A stretch of DNA of 11,561 bases from Synergistaceae bacterium (GTDB lineage Bacteria; Synergistota; Synergistia; Synergistales; Synergistaceae). The notes under the pieces are model-generated. The model worked only from the letters and a program-made list of their open reading frames with translations, ran no database searches and was not told the DNA's origin. Positions 1 through 6,496 of this stretch are shown here, piece after piece; the first letter of the stretch is position 1; every line of letters starts with the position of its first letter. The stretch spans positions 1-11,561 of the forward strand of contig JAISWP010000061.1 in assembly GCA_031271065.1 (NCBI GenBank), in the 5' to 3' direction. The translations under genes and the position numbers were made by a program.

Positions 1-1077
1 TGGCCGATCCACAGGCATCCGCCGGACTACTCGGAGCAGTCCGACGCGGTCGAGATGCTGGAAACCGGGATAAAGGCGATAGATCTGCTCTGCCCCTACG
101 CAAAAGGCGGAAAGGTGGGCCTCCTGGGCGGCGCCGGAGTCGGCAAGACCGTCCTCATAATGGAGCTGATACGGAACATAGCCACGGAGCACGGCGGATA
201 TTCGGTATTCACCGGCGTCGGAGAGCGCACCAGGGAGGGAAACGACCTCTATTTCGAAATGAAGGGATCGGGGGTCCTGAGCAAGACGGCCCTGGTATTC
301 GGACAGATGAACGAGCCGCCGGGCGCCCGTATGAGAGTGGCGCTGACCGGCCTGACAGTGGCCGAATACTTCCGGGACGCAAAACACCAGGACGTTCTGC
401 TTTTCATAGACAACATATTCCGCTTCGTCCAGGCCGGCTCCGAGGTATCCGCTATGCTGGGAAGGATTCCCAGCGCTGTGGGCTATCAGCCGACCCTGGC
501 CGCGGAGATGGGTTCTCTCCAGGAACGCATAACCTCTACTAAGAACGGATCCATCACGTCGATACAGGCGGTCTACGTGCCGGCGGACGATCTCACCGAT
601 CCCGCGCCGGCCGCCACCTTCGCGCACCTGGACGCCACCACCGTGCTGTCGAGGGGTATAGTCGAGCAGGGCATATACCCCGCCGTGGATCCGCTCGCGT
701 CGAACTCCAGGATATTGAGTCCCAAGACCGTGGGGCACATGCACTATGAGGTGGCCCGCGACGTTCAGAACATCCTGCAGCGTTACAGCGAACTGCAGGA
801 CATAATAGCGATACTGGGCCTCGACGAACTGTCCGAAAACGACAAGCTCATCGTCAGCAGAGCGCGCAGGATACAGCGTTTCCTCTCCCAGCCTTTCTTC
901 GTGGCTGAGAATTTCTCGGGCGTGCCTGGCAGGTACGTCCCTCTGCCGGAGACGCTGCGCGGTTTCAAGGAGATCATAGAGGGAAGGTTCGATAAAGTGG
1001 CGGAGAACCACTTCCTCAGCGCCGGATCGATAGACGATGTGATAAAGCGCGCGAAAGAAGAACAGACGGCGGTCTGA
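1..1077 (+). CDS. atpD: F1F0 ATP synthase subunit beta, 5'-truncated by window edge
   Basis: This is the catalytic beta subunit of the F1 sector, which makes ATP (or hydrolyses it) on the cytoplasmic face of the membrane. The frame is open from base 1; the first ATG, at 55, is internal, because the residues before it (WPIHRHPPDY) are the conserved beta-subunit segment ahead of the nucleotide-binding domain. About 358 residues are present; the family is usually 460-480, so roughly the first 110 are missing. Visible motifs are the Walker A loop GGAGVGKT (127-150), the GERTREGNDL segment with the catalytic glutamate codon at 223-225, Walker B LLFIDN with its aspartate at 409-411, and the DELSEED-type loop, here DELSEND, at 823-843. 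That loop contacts gamma and epsilon. The gene ends 9 bases before atpC, so the two are co-transcribed. Whether the coupling ion is H+ or Na+ cannot be told from beta. Confidence 0.97.
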   Translation, partial: WPIHRHPPDYSEQSDAVEMLETGIKAIDLLCPYAKGGKVGLLGGAGVGKTVLIMELIRNIATEHGGYSVFTGVGERTREGNDLYFEMKGSGVLSKTALVFGQMNEPPGARMRVALTGLTVAEYFRDAKHQDVLLFIDNIFRFVQAGSEVSAMLGRIPSAVGYQPTLAAEMGSLQERITSTKNGSITSIQAVYVPADDLTDPAPAATFAHLDATTVLSRGIVEQGIYPAVDPLASNSRILSPKTVGHMHYEVARDVQNILQRYSELQDIIAILGLDELSENDKLIVSRARRIQRFLSQPFFVAENFSGVPGRYVPLPETLRGFKEIIEGRFDKVAENHFLSAGSIDDVIKRAKEEQTAV

Positions 1078-1086
1078 GGGCTCATC

Positions 1087-1584
1087 ATGGAAGGACGGAC
1101 GGACAAAAAACTCAAGCTGAGGGTGCTCGCTCCGTACGGTTCGCTCTGCGATAGTGACGTGGATTACGTCATATTCAGATCGACGGAGGGCGACGCGGGC
1201 ATACAGGCCGGGCACGAGCCGTTCACGGCCGCGCTCAGCGAGGGCCTGCTGGTTTATCGCGCGAACTCCGCGGCGCACACTCTGGTCGTCCTTGGAGGCA
1301 TAGCCTCCGTACTGGACGACCAGGTCACGGTAATCTCCGAGATAGCGGATCATCCGGACAGGATAAAGCGGACCATCAAAGAGCTCGCTCGGGAGAAAGC
1401 GGCGCTGGCCGAAGAGGAGCAGAAGGGAAGCACCGGCATACAGATCATGGAGCTGGGCCTGCGCCGCGCGCTGGTCAGGGTCGATGTGAGCGCTTACTCG
1501 ATAATCAAGGGGCGCGACGGCGTTATGGAGTTCGACGAGGGCACGCGCGGCGAGGACGATGACGGCAACCGGCGGGGAATTTGA
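1087..1584 (+). CDS. atpC: F1F0 ATP synthase subunit epsilon with C-terminal tail
   Basis: Epsilon sits on the central stalk, connects gamma to the c-ring and can inhibit ATP hydrolysis. The protein is 165 residues. The N-terminal beta-sandwich (about residues 8-90) carries the usual pattern GIQAGHEPFTAALSEGLLVYR, although the family's common IxPGH is IQAGH here. A helical region with alternating Lys/Arg and Glu follows (about 93-135), as in the epsilon C-terminal helices. The ATG at 1087 has a GAGGG Shine-Dalgarno at 1076-1080, six bases upstream. The usual length is about 130-140 residues; the last 25 or so (GRDGVMEFDEGTRGEDDDGNRRGI) form an acidic, probably disordered tail whose end overlaps the next gene by 26 bases. 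The position directly after atpD is the standard one. Sequence conservation is modest, as is normal for epsilon, and the context makes the call secure. Confidence 0.92.
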   Translation: MEGRTDKKLKLRVLAPYGSLCDSDVDYVIFRSTEGDAGIQAGHEPFTAALSEGLLVYRANSAAHTLVVLGGIASVLDDQVTVISEIADHPDRIKRTIKELAREKAALAEEEQKGSTGIQIMELGLRRALVRVDVSAYSIIKGRDGVMEFDEGTRGEDDDGNRRGI

Positions 1585-1975
1585 AAAGGGGGGGCGCGAA
1601 CTGCTGCGGACAGCCCGGCGTCTTGCGATATCCCTGTCGCTGGTGTGCGCTGTGTTTATGGCGGCGGAACTGGGTTTGCACGCCTCCGGCGCCAGATTTG
1701 AGAGCCCCGGGAGATTCGCCGCGGGACTTGCGGCCGGGTGGGCCTGTTCGATGACAAAAGTGTGCATGATGGCGCGATCGTTTCTCAGGATGATGACATC
1801 CGATGGGAAAAGAGCAGGAACGCGCTTCACGCTCGATCTGGCGTCCAGGTACATCGTTACGGCGGCAGCCTCCGTAACGGTGCTCTTTTTCGCCGGGACA
1901 TTCGGGCCCGCGGGCTTTTTGGGAGGGCTCCTCTCGATGCCGATAGGCGGATATCTGGAAAACCGCGCGCGGTAA
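1559..1975 (+). CDS. Small membrane protein resembling ATP synthase subunit I (AtpI-like)
   Basis: This 138-residue hydrophobic protein has a charged N-terminus and about four membrane helices, near residues 21-40, 52-72, 97-115 and 117-131. Length, helix number and the glycine-rich second helix followed by a basic loop (GRFAAGLAAGWACSMTK, then ARSFLRMM) resemble the ATP-synt_I family. AtpI helps assemble the c-ring and may carry Mg2+ or Ca2+ in some bacteria. The ATG at 1559 overlaps the last 26 bases of atpC, which suggests translational coupling; a GAGG at 1552-1555 lies only three bases upstream, rather close. In the usual bacterial operon atpI is the first gene, before atpB; here it follows atpD-atpC and no F0 gene comes after it. 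In N-type ATPase operons the AtpQ/AtpR membrane proteins do follow atpDC, but atpB would then come next, and here motA does. The family call is inference; the membrane topology and overlap are directly visible. Confidence 0.55.
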   Translation: MTATGGEFEKGGRELLRTARRLAISLSLVCAVFMAAELGLHASGARFESPGRFAAGLAAGWACSMTKVCMMARSFLRMMTSDGKRAGTRFTLDLASRYIVTAAASVTVLFFAGTFGPAGFLGGLLSMPIGGYLENRAR

Positions 1976-2048
1976 ACCCGGACCGGTTCTTTAAAACCGC
2001 GGAAGAGCGGACACTAGGCCGGTAATTCTCTAAGGTGGTGGGATCTTT

Positions 2049-2849
2049 ATGGATGTGATGGGGATAGCCGGCATCATAACCGGTCTTGCGGCTCTTCTGA
2101 TCGGGATGTTTTTCAAAGGTGTTCCTTACTCTGCCCTCAATAACCCGGCCGCTTTTTTCATAATCCTGGTCGGCACCGCCGGGGCCGTCATCACGGCGAC
2201 GCCGGGCGGCGAGATAAAAAGGACGGGCAGGCTGATCGGGGTGCTGTTCGGGCGGCAGAAGTTCCTCTCCGCCGGGGAAGCCATAGGAATACTGGTGACG
2301 GTGGCGGAGATGGTCCGCAAGGAAGGGATACTGATATTGGAGCAGAAGATCGAAGAATTTTCCGATCCGTTCATGAAGCTGGGCTTTTCGATGGCGCTGG
2401 AGGGATCTGACATGCAGAAGCTCAGCGATAATCTGCACGCCGAGATAGACGCCATGAAGGCCCGGCACGCCGCAGGCGCCCAGATATTCACCCAGGCAGG
2501 CATGTACGCTCCGACATTGGGGGTCCTCGGGGCGGTCCTGGGCCTCATAGCGGCCCTGAGTAACATGGGAGACACCGAAGCCCTGGGGCACGCGATTTCC
2601 GCGGCCTTTATCGCCACGCTTCTCGGTATCTTCACGGGATACGTGATGTGGCACCCCTTCGCGAACCGGCTGAAGCAGAAGTCCAAGCAGGAGGTGTTCA
2701 TCAAAGAGCTGATACTCGACGGAGTGCTCGGCATAGCCGAGGGGGAAAACCCGACGATGCTCAGGGGACGCCTCATGGTAAGCCTTCCCGTGTCGGAGCG
2801 GGAAAAGATGGAAGCATCGGAAGCCGAGCGCAGGCCGGGGGGCAGATGA
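2049..2849 (+). CDS. motA: Flagellar motor stator protein MotA
   Basis: MotA surrounds MotB in the inner-membrane stator, which uses ion flow to turn the flagellar rotor. The protein is 266 residues with four membrane helices (about 3-21, 33-52, 154-173 and 181-201). Between helices 2 and 3 is the large cytoplasmic loop. There Arg90 and Glu98 (segment MVRKEGILILEQ) fall where E. coli MotA has the charged residues that contact FliG. The two conserved prolines of the channel are Pro155 (YAPTLGVLGAVLGLI) and Pro203 (WHPFANRLK). The ATG at 2049 follows a strong Shine-Dalgarno, AAGGTGGTG at 2032-2040. The gene starts 73 bases after the AtpI-like gene and overlaps motB by ATGA. H+ or Na+ use is not decidable from this sequence. 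An ExbB/TolQ relative is excluded by the MotA loop and the MotB partner. Confidence 0.95.
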   Translation: MDVMGIAGIITGLAALLIGMFFKGVPYSALNNPAAFFIILVGTAGAVITATPGGEIKRTGRLIGVLFGRQKFLSAGEAIGILVTVAEMVRKEGILILEQKIEEFSDPFMKLGFSMALEGSDMQKLSDNLHAEIDAMKARHAAGAQIFTQAGMYAPTLGVLGAVLGLIAALSNMGDTEALGHAISAAFIATLLGIFTGYVMWHPFANRLKQKSKQEVFIKELILDGVLGIAEGENPTMLRGRLMVSLPVSEREKMEASEAERRPGGR

Positions 2850-3646
2850 TCATGGCAAAACGCAGGGAAGAACCGCACGAAGAGCACGCGGACGAAAGCT
2901 GGCTGATACCCTATTCGGACCTGATGACGCTGCTTCTGGCGCTTTTCATAGTCCTCTTTGCCTCCAGCACGATACAGGAGGAAAAGTTCCGGGCTGTCAT
3001 GAGCTCACTCGCCGGCGCCTTCGGAGTCTCCGATGGAAGCAGCGTCATAGAGATGTTCCCGGAAGGCAGCATCATACCTCTGGACCTAAACGCCCTCCCG
3101 CCGCAGCCGCCGAGTCAGGCCGGGGACGACGAGGATGGGGATGAGGACGGCGGCGGCGCGTTCAAAAACCAGATGGACGGCCTCTACGCGTCACTGGAAC
3201 GGTACGTGAGCGGCAATTCGCTGGAGGGGACCATAGGGCTTGAGTTCAGCGGGGAGAATGTGATGATCACCCTCAAAAGCGATATATGGTTCAAATCCGG
3301 CAGCGCGGAGATCACCGGCGGCATGGTCAATCTGGCACGCACGCTATCGGCTCTTCTGAGGGACAGCCAGGACGCGGAGCATCCCCTGGAGGTAGTGGTC
3401 ACTGGACACACGGACAACGTGCCGATACGCACTTCCCGCTACCCATCAAACTGGTATCTCAGCATGGAGCGCGCCTTCAATTTCCTGGCCGTTCTGCTGG
3501 AGAACAAAGAGCTCGATCCCGGTTCGTTCAGCGCTCGCGGCTACGGAGAATATCAGCCGATAGCGGACAACGGCACTCCGGAAGGCCGCCAGATGAACCG
3601 CCGGGTGGAGCTGATGGTATCCAGACAGAACAGGCGGAATGAATGA
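2846..3646 (+). CDS. motB: Flagellar motor stator protein MotB
   Basis: MotB forms the ion-carrying core of the stator and anchors it to peptidoglycan. The 266-residue protein has a short charged N-terminus, then one membrane helix (about 20-41) starting WLIPYSDLMTLLLALF; Asp25 is the ion-binding aspartate, equivalent to Asp32 of E. coli. A periplasmic linker follows, with proline-rich (84-90) and very acidic (94-101) parts. The OmpA-like peptidoglycan-binding domain (about 115-260) shows TGHTDN (186-191), the SNWYLSMERA segment, GYGEYQPIADN and the closing NRRVELMV. The ATG at 2846 overlaps the motA stop as ATGA, which points to translational coupling. A second ATG two codons on (2852) is possible and would remove only two residues. 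A much longer open frame upstream, inside motA, is not a plausible start. No convincing hairpin with a T-run follows the gene. Confidence 0.95.
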   Translation: MIMAKRREEPHEEHADESWLIPYSDLMTLLLALFIVLFASSTIQEEKFRAVMSSLAGAFGVSDGSSVIEMFPEGSIIPLDLNALPPQPPSQAGDDEDGDEDGGGAFKNQMDGLYASLERYVSGNSLEGTIGLEFSGENVMITLKSDIWFKSGSAEITGGMVNLARTLSALLRDSQDAEHPLEVVVTGHTDNVPIRTSRYPSNWYLSMERAFNFLAVLLENKELDPGSFSARGYGEYQPIADNGTPEGRQMNRRVELMVSRQNRRNE

Positions 3647-3807
3647 GCGCGCGCTTAAACCCGGGGCGGCTCGAGCTTACGTTCCATCCACGCCAGGCAG
3701 CCTCCGAAAAAATCCCTTAAAATCGTTTCATTTGCCCGCCGTTTTCTTTCCCTCCCCTTTTCATGGGCCTCTGGCGGGGACAATCCTGATCGATCCATGA
3801 CGCAAAG

Positions 3808-3824
3808 ATTATCGTAAATTATCG
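3808..3824 (+). repeat. Short direct repeat, ATTATCG spaced by 10 bp
   Basis: ATTATCG occurs at 3808-3814 and again at 3818-3824 with TAA between, so the copies are 10 bp apart, about one helical turn. The pair is AT-rich in a G+C-rich setting and lies 107-123 bases ahead of the binding-protein start codon. A perfect GATCGATC palindrome is nearby at 3788-3795. The spacing would suit a DNA-binding protein on one face, such as an activator of the sugar operon, but no regulator gene is adjacent. Chance is a real alternative for a 7-base repeat. Confidence 0.3.
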
Positions 3825-3846
3825 AACCACAACGGAAATTTTTCTA

Positions 3847-3890
3847 TGGCAGCGGGGCTCTTTCCGTGCTATTTTCATGTCATTCATAAT
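3847..3890 (+). promoter_or_regulatory. Candidate promoter region of the ytfQ-type operon
   Basis: A new transcript must begin in the 284-base gap after motB, since the sugar operon is functionally separate. Two weak sigma-70-like options are visible. One is an extended -10, TGCTATTTT (TGn at 3867-3869, hexamer 3870-3875), with only a poor -35 (TGGCAG, 3847-3852). The other is CATAAT at 3885-3890 with TTCCGT at 3862-3867, 17 bases upstream, as a poor -35. Both leave a short leader before the ribosome site. Neither is strong enough to name a start point. Confidence 0.3.
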
Positions 3891-3930
3891 AGAGGGGTTC
3901 GCCCCAAAAAAATTCAGGAGGGATTTTGTG

Positions 3931-4881
3931 ATGAAACACAAGCGAGTTTTGCTGTTGACCCTTGTTTCAGTAGTGCTTCTCGCGTTCGGATGCGCGGCGT
4001 TCGCCGCCGACACGCTTGTCGTCGGCTTCTCGCAGATTGGCGCGGAGAGCGGCTGGCGTACCGCCGAGACCGAGTCGGTCATAAGCGCGGCCAAGGATCT
4101 CGGGATCGACCTGAAATTCAGCGATGCCCAGCAGAAACAGGAAAACCAGATCAGCGCGATCAGGGCCTTCATCGCCCAGGGCGTGGACGGGATCCTGCTC
4201 GCTCCGGTGGTCGAGACCGGCTGGGAGCCGGTGCTGACCGAAGCCAAAGAGGCCGGCATCCCCGTCATTCTGCTCGACCGGGGCATCACCGTCGCGGACG
4301 AGTCCCTTTACGTCTGCAAGATAACCTCCGACTTCATCTTCGAGGGCGAGCAGGCGGCGAAGTGGACGGCAGCCGAACTCGGGGGCAAGGGCAATGTGGT
4401 GCAGCTTCAGGGCACACCCGGAGCGTCGGCGGCCATCGAGCGCCAGAAGGGCTTCGAGGATGAGCTGGCCAAGACACCCGACATCAAGATACTGGAGTCC
4501 CAGACCGGCGACTTCACAATGGAGCTCGGCAAGCAGGTCATGGAGGCTTTCCTCAAAAAGTACGGCAATGACATCGACGTGGTCTACGCCCATAACGACG
4601 ACATGGGGCTGGGCGCGGTCCAGGCGATCAAAGAGGCCGGGCTGAAGCCGGGCGCGGACATCAAGCTGATCACCGTCGACGCCACGAAAGCGGCCTTCGA
4701 GGCTATGGTAGCGGGCGAGGTGAACGCGGTCGTCGAGTGCAACCCGCTCCTCGGACCGCTGGCTTTCGAGACCCTGAAGAAAGCCCTGGCGGGAGAGAAA
4801 CTGGATAAGTGGATCGTCCAGGTGGACCAGGTATTCACTAAAGATCAGGCGGCTTCCGTAATAGGTTCGCGCAAGTACTAA
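3931..4881 (+). CDS. ytfQ: Periplasmic sugar-binding protein of a galactofuranose-type ABC importer (YtfQ-like)
   Basis: This protein captures the sugar outside the membrane and delivers it to the two permeases. The 316 residues begin with a clear signal peptide (basic MKHKR, hydrophobic 6-19, likely cleavage after AFA at residue 25). Cys21 is in a poor lipobox context, so a lipoprotein is less likely. The mature part is a type I periplasmic binding fold. Blocks that match E. coli YtfQ as I recall it include SQIGAESGWRTAE (34-46), DAQQKQENQ (65-73), the APVVETGWEPVL segment (91-102), DRGI (116-119), GTPGASAAIERQKGF (161-175) and YAHNDDMGLGAVQAIKEAGLKPG (split around 219-241). The length is close to the family's (about 318). 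The ribosome site AGGAGGG at 3916-3922 supports ATG at 3931; GTG at 3928 is a possible alternative, one codon longer. An upstream ATG at 3877 would put 18 residues before the signal peptide and is rejected. Galactofuranose as substrate is inferred from similarity. Confidence 0.9.
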   Translation: MKHKRVLLLTLVSVVLLAFGCAAFAADTLVVGFSQIGAESGWRTAETESVISAAKDLGIDLKFSDAQQKQENQISAIRAFIAQGVDGILLAPVVETGWEPVLTEAKEAGIPVILLDRGITVADESLYVCKITSDFIFEGEQAAKWTAAELGGKGNVVQLQGTPGASAAIERQKGFEDELAKTPDIKILESQTGDFTMELGKQVMEAFLKKYGNDIDVVYAHNDDMGLGAVQAIKEAGLKPGADIKLITVDATKAAFEAMVAGEVNAVVECNPLLGPLAFETLKKALAGEKLDKWIVQVDQVFTKDQAASVIGSRKY

Positions 4882-4887
4882 AACCTC

Positions 4888-4928
4888 GCGGGACGGGTCC
4901 GGGGGTTACGCCCTCGGGCCCGCCCCGC
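4888..4928 (+). promoter_or_regulatory. Strong GC-rich intercistronic hairpin between ytfQ and ytfR
   Basis: Two 18-base arms, 4888-4905 and 4911-4928, pair across a five-base loop (TTACG) with one A-C mismatch and two G-U pairs. The stem starts six bases after the binding-protein stop codon. No T-run follows, so it is not a classic terminator. In binding-protein ABC operons a hairpin at this junction commonly protects the upstream mRNA from 3' exonucleases or causes partial termination, so that binding protein exceeds ATPase and permease. That role is inferred here; the structure itself is directly visible. Confidence 0.65.
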
Positions 4929-4972
4929 CGCATACCGGGACTTCGCGTCCGTCATTCGCAGGGGGTGACGCT

Positions 4973-6496
4973 TTGGATTATCTGCTTGAGACCTCTCGGA
5001 TCGGCATCTCGTTTCCGGGGGTAAAAGCGCTTTCGGGCATAGATTTCAGGCTGAAAGCGGGCGAGGTGCACGCTCTGATGGGGCAGAACGGAGCGGGCAA
5101 ATCCACGCTGCTCAAGATTTTGAGCGGAGTCTACCGGCAGGATGAGGGACGCATCTTCCTCAAAGGGCGCGAGGTGAACTTCTCGTCCCCCACCGAAGCG
5201 CAGCATAGCGGTATAAGCACCGTTCATCAGGAGATCAACCTCATTCCCACGCTGTCCGTGGCGGAGAACCTCTTTCTCGGCATACAGCCCCGGACATCTT
5301 CCGGCCGCCTGGACTGGAAGAAAATACACCGGGACTCGGAGAATATATTGTCCCGTCTTGACCTCAGAATCGACGTGAGCGAACAGCTCAATTCATACTC
5401 GACGGCAATCCGGCAGTTCGTCGCCATAGCCAGGTCACTTTTATTTTCAGCCGACGTGCTCATATTGGACGAACCCACTTCCAGCCTCGACAAGGACGAA
5501 GCCGCAAAGCTGTTCGCGGTAATACGGGGACTGAAACGGGACGGACTCGGCATTATTTTTGTGACGCACTTTCTGGATCAGATGTATGAGATATCCGACC
5601 GGGCGACGGTGCTGCGCAACGGCGAGATGATCGGCTGCTTCGAGGCCGCGGGGCTCTCCCGCATGGACCTCATAACGGCGATGGTCGGAGACGCCCAGGC
5701 GGCCCGCGCGGAAAACGAACCGTCGAAACGCCGCGCCAGAACCTCTCAGGCGCCGGGCGATGAACGCATACTGGAGGCGTCGGGCCTGTCCAGGTCCGGC
5801 GCGATAGAACCGATCGACCTGTCCATCGGAAAGGGAGAGGTGATCGGTCTCGCGGGGCTCCTCGGTTCGGGCCGGAGCGAGACCGCGCGCATACTGTTCG
5901 GGATCGACGCTCCCGACAAGGGAGACGTCAGAATCTGCGGCAGCCGCCTCAAACCCTGTTCCCCCATCGACGCGATCATGGCCGGCATGGGTTTCTGCCC
6001 CGAGGACCGAAAGACCGAGGGCATCATAGGAAACCTCTCGGTCCGGGAGAACATCATCCTCGCCCTCCAGGCGAGCCGCGGACTGCGCCGGATGCTCGGC
6101 AGGGAGGAACAGGCCGCCATTGCCGGCAAATTCATAGAGGCTCTGTCCATAAAGACTTCCAGCGCGGAGGAGGCGGTCAAAAACCTCTCCGGCGGCAATC
6201 AGCAGAAGGTCATAATAGCGAGGTGGCTCGCCTCGAACCTGCGCGTGCTGATATTGGACGAGCCCACCCGGGGAATAGACGTGGCTTCGAAATCCGAGAT
6301 GCAGAACCTCATCCTCTCCCTTGCGGACCAGGGGCTCGGGGTGCTCTTTATATCCTCGGAACTGGACGAAGTGGCGAGATGCTGCGGGCGCGCGGCGGTG
6401 CTGCGCGACAGGCGCAAGATAGGTGAACTCTCGGGGGATGAACTCAGCCCCGACGGCATAATGCGGATGATCGCGGGGGGCGAGAGCGCGGCATGA
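4973..6496 (+). CDS. ytfR: Sugar ABC importer ATPase with two nucleotide-binding domains (YtfR-like)
   Basis: This cytoplasmic ATPase powers sugar import and belongs to the carbohydrate family with two fused domains (RbsA/MglA/YtfR). It is 507 residues, the usual length. Domain 1 has Walker A GQNGAGKS (37-44), a Q-loop near 86, a degenerate signature (YSTAIRQFVAIAR, 142-154) and Walker B VLILDEPTSSLD (162-173), with H199 in the switch. Domain 2 has a degenerate Walker A, GLLGSGRSE (295-303), where the usual lysine is Arg301, then the segment GFCPEDRKTEGII (340-352), a canonical signature LSGGNQQK (405-412) and Walker B VLILDEPTRGID (425-436). Asymmetric sites like this are normal for the family. 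GFCPEDRKTEGII and GLAGLLGSGRSET match E. coli YtfR as recalled. The start is TTG at 4973, after GGGGGTG at 4961-4967; the next in-frame ATG lies inside Walker A and cannot be the start. The stop overlaps the next gene by ATGA. Confidence 0.93.
   Translation: MDYLLETSRIGISFPGVKALSGIDFRLKAGEVHALMGQNGAGKSTLLKILSGVYRQDEGRIFLKGREVNFSSPTEAQHSGISTVHQEINLIPTLSVAENLFLGIQPRTSSGRLDWKKIHRDSENILSRLDLRIDVSEQLNSYSTAIRQFVAIARSLLFSADVLILDEPTSSLDKDEAAKLFAVIRGLKRDGLGIIFVTHFLDQMYEISDRATVLRNGEMIGCFEAAGLSRMDLITAMVGDAQAARAENEPSKRRARTSQAPGDERILEASGLSRSGAIEPIDLSIGKGEVIGLAGLLGSGRSETARILFGIDAPDKGDVRICGSRLKPCSPIDAIMAGMGFCPEDRKTEGIIGNLSVRENIILALQASRGLRRMLGREEQAAIAGKFIEALSIKTSSAEEAVKNLSGGNQQKVIIARWLASNLRVLILDEPTRGIDVASKSEMQNLILSLADQGLGVLFISSELDEVARCCGRAAVLRDRRKIGELSGDELSPDGIMRMIAGGESAA

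Noticed and set aside
1..1975. N-type (Na+) ATPase operon
   Set aside because: The order atpD-atpC-small membrane protein looks like the start of an N-ATPase operon, but motA follows where atpR/atpB should be. The beta protein also reads as an ordinary F-type subunit.
1984..1999. Small hairpin CGGTT/AACCG after the AtpI-like gene, as a terminator
   Set aside because: The stem is only five base pairs with no T-run after it, which is too weak to call.
1857..2654. 265-codon open frame on the minus strand opposite motA
   Set aside because: Its product is rich in Arg, His and Pro with no recognisable domain, and it lies wholly against the AtpI-like and motA genes. Long antisense frames are common by chance in G+C-rich coding DNA.
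2648..2845. In-frame upstream extension of motB inside motA
   Set aside because: MotB proteins begin shortly before the membrane helix. The ATGA overlap at 2846 gives the expected length, and the extension is low-complexity shadow sequence.
2126..2887. 253-codon minus-strand frame opposite motA/motB
   Set aside because: It mirrors motA codons, has no domain and no ribosome site, and a second antisense frame overlaps it. It is a shadow of motA.
3646..3655. AGCGCGCGCT palindrome at the motB stop
   Set aside because: An alternating GC palindrome with no room for a loop is expected by chance in this base composition, and nothing downstream supports a terminator.
3735..3778. CCCGCC/GGCGGG inverted repeat after motB, as a terminator
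   Set aside because: A six-base stem with a 32-base loop and no T-run is within chance expectation.
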